Shown here: positions 15,179-24,298 of the stretch, piece by piece | Layout: each line of letters opens with the position of its first letter | Position numbering within the stretch: position 1 is the stretch's first letter | Assembly (NCBI RefSeq): GCF_018343545.2 | Contig: NZ_JAGYPE020000019.1 | Coordinates: 48,770-83,972, forward strand | Direction of reading: 5' to 3' | DNA length: 35,203 nt | Source: Neobacillus citreus | GTDB taxonomy: Bacteria; Bacillota; Bacilli; Bacillales; Cytobacillaceae | Made by a program: the position numbers and the translations under genes | The notes under the pieces: generated by a model | The model's database searches: none | Told to the model about the DNA's origin: nothing | Seen by the model: only the letters and a program-made list of their open reading frames with translations

Positions 15179-16342
15179 TTAATTTCCTTTTACTGTGTAG
15201 TATTTTATCGGATCCTTTTCGGACTCCTTCAGGACTTCTGAGATTGTGTTTGTTATGCTTTGTGGTCCTTTGGCATCAAGCCCGGTCTCCCACATCATCA
15301 TTCCACCCATACCATGGTCTAGGGCCAATTTCGTTTTCTTCTTCATTGTCTCTTCACCATTATAATAGTAGGTTGTTCCGTTCATTTGGACTGTATCAGC
15401 ACCAGAATTGGCAGGATTCTGATTCAAAATTGCTCCGAATGAAACCTGCTTTATTTTTGGATCCTCAGGCTGGGCATACAGCGGTACTCCAAGAACCAAT
15501 TTCTCTTTTGAAATATTATATTTATCAAAAAGTCCTGTCCAATAGCTTACGATTTTTTCAGTGAATGGGTAGGGAGATAGGTTAGCAGCATGGTAGCCGT
15601 CATCCCATTGTCCGTCATAGGCCATAATGTTTACGTGGTCCACGTATTGAAACATTTCTGGCTCATATTTAACAAAGGCAATTTCCGTTAACGTAACTGC
15701 ATGAATCATCGAATAAACTGCAATTGACAGCTCTTTGTTTTTAGGGTGAAGCTGTTCGCTTAATTCTTTCGCGAACGCGGACAGATTTTGAGCATCCTCT
15801 GCAGATCGAGGGTGTTCAAAATCGATGTCAATCCCGTCCAAATTTTCTCTATCAGCAATTCCAGTAAGCTCATTTACTAGTTTTGTCCGCGATTCCGGAT
15901 TTGAAATGGCCGTTTTGAAATATTCATACGATTCTCCGCCTTTAATGTGATACCATCCACCAATGGCTAAAATCGCCTTCGTATTATGTTTTTTCGCATT
16001 TGTGACCATTGCCCGCAAGTTACCAAGTGCAGTATCGCCGTTAAGCAAAATCCCGCCATCCTTGGTCGGATGCACAAAAGAGAAGATTACATGGGATAAC
16101 TTGTCATATTCGACCGTATTTGGATCACGAAAATCTTGTACATATCCAATGAGAACTTTTGAGTGCGCTTTTTCCACTTCAGGGACTGCTTTTTCCTGTG
16201 GCTTTGAAGCGGATTTGGGAGCTTGATCTATTTTTACTATTTTTGAATCTTCATGGTTTGTGGAAAAGAATAATCCGGCAGCAATTCCTCCAATAAAGGT
16301 AAGTAGTATTACCAGTGCAAGGAGGGTTTTTCGTTTATTCAT
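15179..16342 (-). CDS. Membrane-anchored or secreted glycoside hydrolase family 18 protein
   Basis: A 387-residue GH18 protein. A signal/anchor segment at 6-27 is followed by a linker and the TIM barrel from about 62. The catalytic motif DGIDIDFE is at 169-176 with Glu176 as acid. SxGG is represented by LAIGGW (125-130), and the barrel ends with MMWETGLD. Such enzymes cleave beta-1,4-linked N-acetylglucosamine in chitin or peptidoglycan; Bacillus paralogues include spore and cell-wall proteins. A longer frame begins at 16372, but ATG 16342 has AGGAGGAGG at the right distance and starts directly with the MNKRK signal, so I chose it. No LysM domain is seen. Divergent from the CapA-like gene. 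Confidence 0.87.
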   Translation of the reverse strand: MNKRKTLLALVILLTFIGGIAAGLFFSTNHEDSKIVKIDQAPKSASKPQEKAVPEVEKAHSKVLIGYVQDFRDPNTVEYDKLSHVIFSFVHPTKDGGILLNGDTALGNLRAMVTNAKKHNTKAILAIGGWYHIKGGESYEYFKTAISNPESRTKLVNELTGIADRENLDGIDIDFEHPRSAEDAQNLSAFAKELSEQLHPKNKELSIAVYSMIHAVTLTEIAFVKYEPEMFQYVDHVNIMAYDGQWDDGYHAANLSPYPFTEKIVSYWTGLFDKYNISKEKLVLGVPLYAQPEDPKIKQVSFGAILNQNPANSGADTVQMNGTTYYYNGEETMKKKTKLALDHGMGGMMMWETGLDAKGPQSITNTISEVLKESEKDPIKYYTVKGN

Positions 16343-16463
16343 TGCTGACCTCCTCCTATAAAAATATGACATTAAAAGTTTAACAGATAAGGAGGAAGGA
16401 GTGGATGGTAATATCTTGTAGAGTTATAAAATTCAGAAAATTCTTTATATAAAGCTCGAATTA

Positions 16464-16472
16464 TGGTACAAT
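16464..16472 (+). promoter_or_regulatory. Extended -10 promoter of the CapA-like gene
   Basis: TGG followed by TACAAT (16467-16472), with only a poor -35 (TTTATA, 16444-16449). It lies about 54 bases before the start codon. Confidence 0.45.
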
Positions 16473-16525
16473 TTGTAAATGTAAGTCATTTCCAAAGAAA
16501 TAAATAAAAAGGGGCCAATGGGAGA

Positions 16526-17734
16526 ATGGAGAGTAAGGACCACCTAAGCAGGACGAAATCAGCTAAGCAACAGCGGTTCAAAAATTCGTTACGTTTTTCC
16601 ATGCTTGCAGTATTTATTTTAGCGGCAGGAGGTTTTGCTGCGACGTTTTATATAAAGACAGATAAGACTGTTCCTACGAGTACCCCTGTGAACCTTAAAG
16701 ATTCTAAGCTAGAGGAAGAGAGCGATGTTCAGAAGGAACAACCTGAACAACCTCAGGCTCAAGTACAGACGCAGCAAAATACAGAAACGACAATTAAAAT
16801 AAGTGCAGCTGGTGATTTTACGTTAGGGACAGACGAAACTTTTAAATATCCAGATACTTTTGTTCGTACAGCATCGTCAAATGGTTTGGCTTATTTTGTT
16901 CAAGGACTCGATACTATTTTTCTGGAGGATGATCTTACTACGGTCAATTTGGAAACGACGTTAACAAATTCAACACAAAAAGCGCAAAAAACATTTCGCT
17001 TTAAAGGAGACCCCGGCTATGCGGAAATATTAAAATTGGGTGGTATTGAAGCAGTTAACCTCGCCAACAATCATATCCATGATTACCTGCAGAGAGGATA
17101 TACTGACACGATTGAAGCTTTGAAGAACCAACAAATCGGCTATTTCGGCTACGAAAATCAATATATAACAACCGTAAAGGGCGTTAAAATAGGGGCTTTA
17201 GGCTTTGAAGGCTGGCAGGATACACGTGAAGTAAGGAATAAGGTTTCACAAGGCATCAACCAGCTGAGAGAGCAGGGGGCACAGATTGTTCTTGTCCATT
17301 TTCACTGGGGAGTGGAACGGCAATACGTTCCAACAGCCTCGCAAAAATCATTGGCCCGCTTTACAATTGATAGTGGTGCGGATCTAATTCTTGGACACCA
17401 TCCACATGTCGTTCAGGGAATTGAAGAGTATAACGGTAAATTTATTGTTTACAGTCTTGGGAATTTTATGTTTGGAGGAAACCGAAATCCGTCTGATAAA
17501 GACACGTACGTTTTTCAACAGACATTTCATCTCGAAAATGGAGTACTGACTGATAAAAAAGAAATCAACGTTGTCCCATTTTCGATTTCTTCTGTTTCGT
17601 CGAAAAATAATTACCAGCCTACCAAGTTGAAAGGGCCGGAGTTTGATAGGGTGAAGAAGAAAATCATTGATGTTTCGAATAAAATCAATGGGACTGGGTG
17701 GCTGGTTTATGATCAAGGGAATAATACAGAATAA
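16526..17734 (+). CDS. CapA/PgsA family protein, membrane anchored
   Basis: A 402-residue protein with a basic N-terminus, one membrane segment at about 23-43, a Gln/Glu-rich linker (60-88) and then a CapA metallophosphatase-like domain. Family signatures are ISAAGDFTLG (92-101), VNLETTLT, AVNLANNHIHD and LGHHPHVVQGIE followed by IVYSLGNFMFGG. CapA/PgsA of Bacillus belongs to the poly-gamma-glutamate synthesis/export complex, but no capB or capC gene is near, so a role in capsule is not supported by context. Stand-alone CapA-like proteins are common and mostly uncharacterised. The start ATG 16526 has AAGGGG at a rather long distance (11 bases). Ends at a bidirectional terminator. Confidence 0.83.
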   Translation: MESKDHLSRTKSAKQQRFKNSLRFSMLAVFILAAGGFAATFYIKTDKTVPTSTPVNLKDSKLEEESDVQKEQPEQPQAQVQTQQNTETTIKISAAGDFTLGTDETFKYPDTFVRTASSNGLAYFVQGLDTIFLEDDLTTVNLETTLTNSTQKAQKTFRFKGDPGYAEILKLGGIEAVNLANNHIHDYLQRGYTDTIEALKNQQIGYFGYENQYITTVKGVKIGALGFEGWQDTREVRNKVSQGINQLREQGAQIVLVHFHWGVERQYVPTASQKSLARFTIDSGADLILGHHPHVVQGIEEYNGKFIVYSLGNFMFGGNRNPSDKDTYVFQQTFHLENGVLTDKKEINVVPFSISSVSSKNNYQPTKLKGPEFDRVKKKIIDVSNKINGTGWLVYDQGNNTE

Positions 17735-17757
17735 GCAAATATAATATATGATAATAC

Positions 17758-17787
17758 GAAAGCAGAGAGTTGTGTCTCTCTGCTTTC
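17758..17787. terminator. Bidirectional terminator
   Basis: GAAAGCAGAGAG (17758-17769) and CTCTCTGCTTTC (17776-17787) form a perfect 12-bp stem with a 6-base loop between two convergent genes. Confidence 0.8.
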
Positions 17788-17796
17788 ATTAGTTTA

Positions 17797-19227
17797 TTAT
17801 TTAACATCCCATGGCGTTAGATCATATGGGCGTCTGACCGAAGTAAACTTTGAACCAAAGTTAATATCTGCAACAGCTTTTGGATCCAGGATATTATCTC
17901 CAGCTGGTTTTTCCCCATTTTCTACCCAATTTACCAAATCATCAAATGCATTAATTTGTTCCTGATTTGTAAATTCACAGTGTCCTATTCCACGAATTGC
18001 ACGAGATACTAGTAGGTCCTCCTTATTTTTTTCAGCCACTCTTTTCGCGTAAATTTGTTCCATGGAGAAAGGAACATAGAGATCCCCCAATGTGTGTAAC
18101 GTAACAGTCGGCACCTTTAGGTCTCCATTTACCTTTGGTATTGCAGCCAAACCGTTATTGTGACGACCGTTTGGATCATTGGAGATTCTAATAACGCTTT
18201 CATTTAGAGCCTGTTCTTCAGGTGATAAACTAGGATTACTGTCAAGTTGATAAACAGAGTCCGTATTGTTTATAACATTACCTGTTGCTTCTCCATAAGC
18301 AGGGTTTGTTGGCATACGCTGCAGTAGAAAATCATCAAACATATGTTCATAAGCGATTTCAAATAATGGTCGATCTCCTCCAGAGAGGTTCTCGGTTACT
18401 GCTTCTAATTTTAATCCTTTGTCTGTAAGAGTTTTAAATACATATGATCCTGTTGTAGGATCCACTACCAATTTTTCGTCTCCTCCCAAGACTTTTCTTA
18501 GTTGTGGAACCGTATTATTAAAGTAGTTATCGTCTGCCACAAACTGTTGTTCACTTTTTGATTTTCCTGCCAAAGATTGTGCAACAAGCCCATAGTCAGT
18601 GAAGAAATCAAACAATTCCGAGTCTCCTAAAACCCCGCACATAGGCAATGCTCCATCAACATCACCGTACTGCTCAGCATATACACCAGTAACATGACCA
18701 CCCATGGAGTGACCCATAATATAGGTGCGTGTTGGATTTCCGACCAATTTTCTAAATAACCCGTTCAGGGCATGCGTATCCTTTACACCAGATTCAACAT
18801 CATAACCGTTCGTGCTATAACTAGAGGCAGCCCATGCATACCCTTCTGTAATTAACTCTTGACGAACTGAAGGGGCACTTACCGTCAATGCCTGACCAGT
18901 ACCTCGATAACCATGAGCATACAACACAAGCTTGCCGTTCCAGTTCTCTGGAACTTCCATCCAATAACCGGCACCATTATGTATGCCTTTATAAAGTTTG
19001 GTATTCTCAAATCCTTCTAGATGTGTTAATTTGTCTAATTGTTTTTTATCTACAAAAAAGTTTTTCTTATTTTGCCCATTAGGAACAAAAAACTCTGGAG
19101 GTTTAATATTCAGTGAAGTGGATGAATCAGTTGATGAAGGTTGGTCTGCAAATGCGACGGAGCTGAGTACAGATAAAGAGAGTGTTGTGGCTAATGCTGC
19201 TGCGAATCCTTTTTTCCTTTTTTTCAT
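17797..19227 (-). CDS. Secreted alpha/beta hydrolase
   Basis: A 476-residue exported hydrolase. The signal peptide is KKRKK plus a hydrophobic 8-26, with AFA-DQ as the likely cleavage site (about 27). The hydrolase core shows YAHGYRGTG (oxyanion region, 103-111), the nucleophile elbow GHSMGG at 172-177 (Ser174), an acid in LGDLYVP (Asp382) and His416 in IGHCEF. Between them lies a long insertion (about 220-350) that probably forms a lid. It may be an esterase or lipase acting outside the cell; I cannot name the substrate. The reverse-strand ribosome binding site is AGGGGTGG. A perfect 20-bp palindrome lies about 30 bases upstream of the start. An extracellular esterase next to fatty-acid oxidation genes would make sense (inference). 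Confidence 0.82.
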   Translation of the reverse strand: MKKRKKGFAAALATTLSLSVLSSVAFADQPSSTDSSTSLNIKPPEFFVPNGQNKKNFFVDKKQLDKLTHLEGFENTKLYKGIHNGAGYWMEVPENWNGKLVLYAHGYRGTGQALTVSAPSVRQELITEGYAWAASSYSTNGYDVESGVKDTHALNGLFRKLVGNPTRTYIMGHSMGGHVTGVYAEQYGDVDGALPMCGVLGDSELFDFFTDYGLVAQSLAGKSKSEQQFVADDNYFNNTVPQLRKVLGGDEKLVVDPTTGSYVFKTLTDKGLKLEAVTENLSGGDRPLFEIAYEHMFDDFLLQRMPTNPAYGEATGNVINNTDSVYQLDSNPSLSPEEQALNESVIRISNDPNGRHNNGLAAIPKVNGDLKVPTVTLHTLGDLYVPFSMEQIYAKRVAEKNKEDLLVSRAIRGIGHCEFTNQEQINAFDDLVNWVENGEKPAGDNILDPKAVADINFGSKFTSVRRPYDLTPWDVK

Positions 19228-19256
19228 GGAACCACCCCTGGTTAAAATAATATTGG

Positions 19257-19276
19257 GAATATTAGTACTAATATTC
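19257..19276. promoter_or_regulatory. Perfect 20-bp palindrome upstream of the secreted hydrolase
   Basis: GAATATTAGTACTAATATTC reads the same on both strands and is flanked by TTGG and CCAA, which extends the symmetry. It lies about 30 bases before the hydrolase start, inside its leader or promoter, a likely repressor site. The rest of 19277-19468 is AT-rich and shows nothing else clear except a short GGTATTTTATACC palindrome (19456-19468). Confidence 0.55.
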
Positions 19277-19468
19277 AGCCAATTTGATTATAAGACAAGC
19301 CAAATACTTCGTATATTGAAATATTTCTACACGAAATAACAGCAAAACACAGCAGGAAACAGGTTATGATAAAAAAACATAAATTGTGATAATAGATGTT
19401 TTAAAAATGCAGAAAGAAGTAGAAAAATAACGTCATTTTATTTATTTGGAAAACAGGTATTTTATACC

Positions 19469-19520
19469 ATGACAGAGATTTCAGAATATTATATATAATA
19501 GTTAGTAAGTATTCACTAAC
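19469..19520 (+). promoter_or_regulatory. Promoter and operator of the TetR-CYP102 unit
   Basis: ATGACA (19469-19474) and TATATA (19492-19497, spacer 17) or TATAAT (19494-19499, spacer 19). Directly after the -10 is GTTAGTAAGTATTCACTAAC (19501-19520), an imperfect 20-bp palindrome with perfect GTTAGT/ACTAAC ends. Size and place match the autoregulated operators known for Bm3R1-type repressors, although the sequence differs from that of Bm3R1. Confidence 0.6.
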
Positions 19521-19540
19521 CAAAAGAGAGGGTGAAGAAT

Positions 19541-20113
19541 TTGGGATCGCAATCGGATACTAAAAAGAAAATTATCCGGGAGGCACGCAAGCTCTTTGCC
19601 GAACGAGGATATAATGGCGCCACAACCGCCGAAATTGCCAGGCGTGTTGAAGTTTCAGAAGCTGCTCTTTATAAACATTTTAAGGGCAAAAAGGATATTT
19701 TTCTTGCTTGCATTACTCCGTCTGTGTTTGAGCCCCCTAAGATGAATTCTGATCATAATCTTGATCTGGTCAGGGATGTCATCAAAGCAAGAGTGGAAGT
19801 AATCCGCAGCAATCTGGACAGCTTCAACATACTTTTTAGGGAATCGCCCAACCATCCAGAGCTTGCAAAGATGTTTATGGAGCAGATTTATATTCAGGAC
19901 AAAAGTATGGAACAGCTTTTGCAAAAGGTATCTAACGGAAATCTCACCCCAGTCCAATCCCTTCTATATGAACTTGGGATCACTAGCGCTATTTGGTCCC
20001 TACTCAACTTTGAAAAACTCCAGGAAGAAATCATCTCAGAAAAATTACCGCTCGACCATATGGAGGATGAAATCGCCGATGTTGTTTTATACGGTTTATT
20101 AGGTAAAAGGTGA
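19541..20113 (+). CDS. TetR-family repressor, Bm3R1/FatR-like
   Basis: A 190-residue TetR regulator. The N-terminal DNA-binding domain has the standard pattern (ARKLFAERGYNGATTAEIARR, then VSEAALYKHFKGKKDIF). The C-terminal half is an alpha-helical ligand domain. The frame is open from GTG 19532, but GAGAGGGTGA is the ribosome binding site, so TTG 19541 is the likely start. It lies 24 bases before a CYP102 gene. In B. megaterium (Bm3R1) and B. subtilis (FatR) a TetR repressor in the same place controls the P450 and is released by fatty acids. I infer the same role here, acting on the palindrome at 19501-19520. Confidence 0.87.
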   Translation: MGSQSDTKKKIIREARKLFAERGYNGATTAEIARRVEVSEAALYKHFKGKKDIFLACITPSVFEPPKMNSDHNLDLVRDVIKARVEVIRSNLDSFNILFRESPNHPELAKMFMEQIYIQDKSMEQLLQKVSNGNLTPVQSLLYELGITSAIWSLLNFEKLQEEIISEKLPLDHMEDEIADVVLYGLLGKR

Positions 20114-20137
20114 GTAATTAACAGAGAGGAGCTTTTT

Positions 20138-22837
20138 ATGGAAAATAATATGCGGATTCCGCAGCCAAAAACGTATGGCCCGTTAGGCAATATTCCATTA
20201 ATTGATAAAGATGCACCAACGCTGTCATTTTGGAAAATCGCCGATGAATTCGGACCTATTTTTCGCTTTGAGGCTTTTGGTTTTATCATGCATTTTGTTT
20301 CAGGTCATGAATTAGTTGCCGAGGTCTGTAATGAATCCCGGTTTGACAAAAGTCTCTCCGGAGGGTTGTATTTTCTGCGTGCACTAGGGGGAGACGGCTT
20401 ATTTACAAGTAAAACGAAAGAGCCGAATTGGCAGAAAGCCCATAGCATTCTAATGCCAGCCTTCAGCCAGCAAGCAATGAAAGGATATCATACGATGATG
20501 GTTGACATCGCCCAGCAGCTCGTACAAAAGTGGGCCCGTTTGAATCCAAATGAGAGCATCGATGTTCCCGATGATATGACCCGTCTGACCCTAGATACGA
20601 TTGGGTTATGCGGATTTAACTATCGCTTTAACAGTTTCTATCGGGAAAACCACAATCCGTTTATCATCAGTATGATTCGGGCACTTGACGAGGCCATGCA
20701 CCAAAGCACAAGGCTGCCATTCCAAACCCAGCTGATGGTAAGAACCAAGCGGCAGTTCGAACGCGACATTAAGTCAATGTTTTCTCTAGTAGATAAAATT
20801 ATCGCTGAACGCAAAGAAGGCGGCGATCAAGGGGAAACTGATTTGCTGGCCCGAATGCTGAATGTCAATGACCCGCAAACAGGAGAGAGGCTTGATGATG
20901 AAAATATTCGATTCCAAATTATTACCTTCCTGATTGCCGGTCATGAAACGACAAGCGGATTGCTTTCTTTTGCCATATACCTGCTTCTGAAGCATCCTGA
21001 AGTACTGAAGAAGGCATATGAGGAAGTTGACCAGGTACTAGGCGATTCTATTCCATCGTATCAGCAGGTACTCGACCTTAAGTACATTCGGATGATTTTA
21101 AATGAAGCTTTACGTCTTTATCCTACTGAGCCCCAATTTACTTTGTACGCAAAAAACGATACGGTCATTGGCAGAAAATACCAGCTAAAAAAATACGACA
21201 ATGTGTCCGTCATTATTCCAAAACTTCATCGCGATAAGGATGCATGGGGGGAGGATGCCGAAGAATTTCGACCTGAGCGTTTTGCAGATATGACTAAAAT
21301 TCCCGCACATGCCTATAAGCCCTTTGGAAACGGGCAGCGAGCGTGTATCGGCATGCAGTTCGCCCTCCATGAGGCAACGCTTGTGTTAGGAATGATTCTG
21401 CAGCATTTTGACTTAATCGACCATATGCATTATCAATTAAAAATTAAGCAAACATTGACGCTTAAACCTGATAATTTTAAAATTCGCTTAAAAATGCGGA
21501 AGAATAAGAGAATCGATACATTTGCTTTATCTGCTGAAAAAGCGGCAGCCCCGAAAAATAACCAAGAAGCTCCGAAGTATTCACTTGTTGGTGTCAATAA
21601 TAGAAAGCTGCTTGTTTTATATGGTTCCAATATGGGAACAGCAGAGCAGGTTGCACATGAGCTTGCCGATATTGCCCGTTTGCATGGAGTAAGAAGTGAG
21701 GCCGCTCCCCTAAACGATAGGATTGGTAAGTTACCAACTGAAGGAGCCGTAATCATTGTCACATCCTCCTATAATGGGAAACCACCAAGAAACGCACGCC
21801 AATTTGTGCAGTGGCTGGAACATCTGGAAACAGGTAGTTTAAAAGGTGTCCAGTACGCGGTATTTGGATGTGGCGATCACAACTGGGCGAACACCTACCA
21901 GGATGTGCCTCGTTATATTGATGAACAGCTTGCCCTTAAAGGAGCAGTCAGATTTTCAGAGCGGGGGGAAGGTGATGCAAGCGGCGATTTTGAGAAGCAA
22001 TTTAATGAATGGAAAAACCGGATGTGGCAGGATGCCTTCAAAACCTTCGGAATTCAATTGGATAGAAATGATGAAAAAGGGGCAAATACAATTTCCATAC
22101 AGTTTGTCAATACTGTAATGGGTTCACCTTTGGCTGAAAAGTACGATTCCGTACAAGGTTCGATTGTAGAAAATCAATTAGTGTTTAATGCCGAAAATGA
22201 ACAAACAAGGCAATTTGTGTTTTCCTTGCCTGAAGGGCTAACCTATCAAGAAGGTAACCATCTTGGGGTCTTTCTAAGGAATAGCAAAGAAACCGTTCAG
22301 CGAATTATTAAACGGTTTAGATTAAATGGAAAGGACCATGTGATTATTACCGCATGCGGCCGTACTTTTTCCCATCTTCCGTTAGACCGCCCGGTAAGTC
22401 TAGTTGATCTCCTAAGTCAAAGCGTAGAAGTGCAGGAAACAGCAACGCAGGTACAAATTCGTGAATTGGCCGCCTATACGGTTTGCCCTCCGCATAAGCG
22501 GGAACTAGAAGCGTTATTAGCGGATGGGGTATATGAAGAACTTGTTTTGAAAAATAGAGTTTCGATGCTTGACTTGCTTGAAAAATATGAAGCCTGTGAA
22601 ATGCCGTTCGAACGTTTCTTAGAGCTATTGCCTTCACTTAAACCAAGGTATTTTTCAATAACTAGCTCTCCAAAGGAAAGTCCGAATCGAGTGAGCATTA
22701 CTATTAATGTTGAACAAGGGGCCCTAGCTTGTGCATTCTTTGCGGATTTGAAGCCAGGGGATGAAATCATCATGTTTATAGTGTCCTCTGAGCAAGACGA
22801 CCACCTTATAAAAGACCAGCAAGTTAAAATAGGTTAA
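20138..22837 (+). CDS. CYP102 (P450 BM3 type) fatty-acid hydroxylase, reductase part truncated
   Basis: An 899-residue fusion of P450 heme domain, FMN domain and part of an FAD domain; P450 BM3 has about 1049. The heme domain is intact: I-helix AGHETTSG (267-274) and [10 protein letters not shown] with heme Cys403. The FMN loop YGSNMGTAE is at 495-503. The FAD motif [10 protein letters not shown] (836-845) is present, but after residue 861 about 14 residues found in BM3, including the second FAD-contact motif, are missing. The protein then ends where BM3 enters the NADPH-binding domain (near PLIMVGPGTG). The terminator follows at once. The BM3 residues that hold the fatty-acid carboxylate (Arg47, Tyr51) are Phe49 and Phe53 here, while Phe87 is kept (Phe89). 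Self-sufficient NADPH-driven catalysis is therefore unlikely; this is a decaying or partner-dependent enzyme. Confidence 0.9.
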   Translation: MENNMRIPQPKTYGPLGNIPLIDKDAPTLSFWKIADEFGPIFRFEAFGFIMHFVSGHELVAEVCNESRFDKSLSGGLYFLRALGGDGLFTSKTKEPNWQKAHSILMPAFSQQAMKGYHTMMVDIAQQLVQKWARLNPNESIDVPDDMTRLTLDTIGLCGFNYRFNSFYRENHNPFIISMIRALDEAMHQSTRLPFQTQLMVRTKRQFERDIKSMFSLVDKIIAERKEGGDQGETDLLARMLNVNDPQTGERLDDENIRFQIITFLIAGHETTSGLLSFAIYLLLKHPEVLKKAYEEVDQVLGDSIPSYQQVLDLKYIRMILNEALRLYPTEPQFTLYAKNDTVIGRKYQLKKYDNVSVIIPKLHRDKDAWGEDAEEFRPERFADMTKIPAHAYKPFGNGQRACIGMQFALHEATLVLGMILQHFDLIDHMHYQLKIKQTLTLKPDNFKIRLKMRKNKRIDTFALSAEKAAAPKNNQEAPKYSLVGVNNRKLLVLYGSNMGTAEQVAHELADIARLHGVRSEAAPLNDRIGKLPTEGAVIIVTSSYNGKPPRNARQFVQWLEHLETGSLKGVQYAVFGCGDHNWANTYQDVPRYIDEQLALKGAVRFSERGEGDASGDFEKQFNEWKNRMWQDAFKTFGIQLDRNDEKGANTISIQFVNTVMGSPLAEKYDSVQGSIVENQLVFNAENEQTRQFVFSLPEGLTYQEGNHLGVFLRNSKETVQRIIKRFRLNGKDHVIITACGRTFSHLPLDRPVSLVDLLSQSVEVQETATQVQIRELAAYTVCPPHKRELEALLADGVYEELVLKNRVSMLDLLEKYEACEMPFERFLELLPSLKPRYFSITSSPKESPNRVSITINVEQGALACAFFADLKPGDEIIMFIVSSEQDDHLIKDQQVKIG

Positions 22838-22840
22838 AAC

Positions 22841-22878
22841 GAAAGTCCCTGAATTCTTCTTGAGAATCAGGGACTTTC
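22841..22878. terminator. Bidirectional terminator between CYP102 and the aldehyde dehydrogenase
   Basis: GAAAGTCCCTGA (22841-22852) pairs perfectly with TCAGGGACTTTC (22867-22878), and the stem extends inward with TTCT/AGAA. It stands three bases after the CYP102 stop and before the aldehyde dehydrogenase stop. Confidence 0.8.
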
Positions 22879-22880
22879 CA

Positions 22881-24296
22881 TTATTTCAAAAACATCCTCA
22901 ACATCTTAAGCCCATTCTTAAAATTCGGATAGCGGAACGGGATGTCAAAAAGGGTGGTTTGCTTTAAGACACTTTTCTTATGGGAGAAGGTGTCAAAGCT
23001 GCCTTTTCCGTGATAAGAGCCAATGCCGCTTGGTCCGACACCTCCGAAGGGGAGGTGAGGGGAGACAAAGTGATAGACAGTGTCATTCACACAGCCGCCG
23101 CCAAACGAAACACTGTTAAGAACCGTTTGCTGGACCTGGTTATTTTCCGTAAAAATATAAAGGGCGAGCGGTTTCGGATGATTATGGATGCCATCGAGCA
23201 CTTCTGATAAATGGCTGTATTCCATAACAGGAAGAATCGGGCCAAAAATCTCATCCTGCATAATTAGATCATCCCAGCTTATATTCGTTAAAACAGTCGG
23301 CTCAATCGCTAGGGTATCCGAATCTGTTTTACCCCCAGAATATACTTGACCATTATCCAAAAAGCCCTCTAGCCGCTTAAAATGCCGCTCACTAACAATA
23401 TGGGTGTAATCGGGGTTACGTAACGGATTTTCTCCATATAATTCTTTTATCGTATTTTTAAACTCGCTTAGAAATTTGTCTTTGACATTTTTATGAACAT
23501 AAAGATAATCGGGGGCAATACAGGTCTGACCGGCATTCGTGAATTTACCCCAGGCAACCCGTTTAGCCGCTACCTTAATATTGGCATCATCATGAACGAT
23601 GCAGGGACTTTTGCCGCCAAGCTCTAATGTAACCGGAGTTAGATTTTTTGCCGCAGCCTCCATAATGATTTTCCCAACAGGTACACTTCCAGTAAAAAAG
23701 ATATAATCGAATTTTTCCTCAAGGAGTGCTGTGCTTGTTTCCACACCGCCTTCTACAACTGAAACAAACTCTTCAGGATATAGACCATTGATCAGCTTCG
23801 CCAATACTTCAGACGTTTTTGGTGTTAATTCAGAAGGTTTCAAAACGGCACAATTTCCCGCTGCAATCGCACCGATTAACGGGGCAATCGCCAACTGAAA
23901 TGGATAGTTCCACGGGGCAATAATTAATGCCACACCGTAGGGTTCTGAATAGATGTAACTCGTCGAACCAAAATGGGTCATAGGAGTTTTAACACTTTTT
24001 GTTTTTACCCAAGAACTCAGGTTTTTAATTGTAAAAGTCAACTCAGCAAGGACAAATCCGATTTCTGCCGCATACGCATCTAGCTCAGATTTATTTAAAT
24101 CCGTTTTTAACGCTGCCATAATCTCTTGCTCATTTACCTTTATGGCATCCTTCAATTTTTTCAATGCAGCCAATCGGAAGGAAACATTCTTTGTCTGTTC
24201 TTTTCGGAAGAAGGCCTTTTGTTTATTAACTAGGAAACTGTAATTTTCTTTAGTACCGCCTTCATTTAATAGGGGAGAGGAAATACTCATAATCAT
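22881..24296 (-). CDS. Aldehyde dehydrogenase, class 3/long-chain type (YwdH-like)
   Basis: A 471-residue aldehyde dehydrogenase without an N-terminal extension. Conserved are APWNYP (Asn130), FTGSVPVGK (201-209), LELGGKSP with Glu225, and the catalytic Cys259 in NAGQTCIAPDY. PFGGVGPSGIGSYHGKGSF near the C-terminus is typical of the class 3/fatty aldehyde group. It oxidises aldehydes to acids with NAD(P). The hydrophobic/basic C-terminal tail (MLRMFLK) may aid membrane contact. Start ATG with AAAGGAG. It begins two bases after the stop of the upstream iron alcohol dehydrogenase, so the pair is an alcohol-to-acid operon, convergent with the CYP102 gene. Confidence 0.88.
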   Translation of the reverse strand: MIMSISSPLLNEGGTKENYSFLVNKQKAFFRKEQTKNVSFRLAALKKLKDAIKVNEQEIMAALKTDLNKSELDAYAAEIGFVLAELTFTIKNLSSWVKTKSVKTPMTHFGSTSYIYSEPYGVALIIAPWNYPFQLAIAPLIGAIAAGNCAVLKPSELTPKTSEVLAKLINGLYPEEFVSVVEGGVETSTALLEEKFDYIFFTGSVPVGKIIMEAAAKNLTPVTLELGGKSPCIVHDDANIKVAAKRVAWGKFTNAGQTCIAPDYLYVHKNVKDKFLSEFKNTIKELYGENPLRNPDYTHIVSERHFKRLEGFLDNGQVYSGGKTDSDTLAIEPTVLTNISWDDLIMQDEIFGPILPVMEYSHLSEVLDGIHNHPKPLALYIFTENNQVQQTVLNSVSFGGGCVNDTVYHFVSPHLPFGGVGPSGIGSYHGKGSFDTFSHKKSVLKQTTLFDIPFRYPNFKNGLKMLRMFLK

Positions 24297-24298
24297 AT

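Noticed and set aside
16526..17734. Poly-gamma-glutamate capsule locus
   Set aside because: Only the CapA-like gene is present; no capB/pgsB or capC/pgsC gene is in the window.
18888..19339. Forward-strand frames opposite the secreted hydrolase
   Set aside because: Shadow frames of a well-supported gene, with no ribosome binding site or recognisable product.
22838..23300. Frameshift hiding the missing NADPH domain of the P450
   Set aside because: The terminator begins three bases after the stop and the downstream DNA encodes the aldehyde dehydrogenase on the other strand; no frame shows the NADPH-domain motifs.
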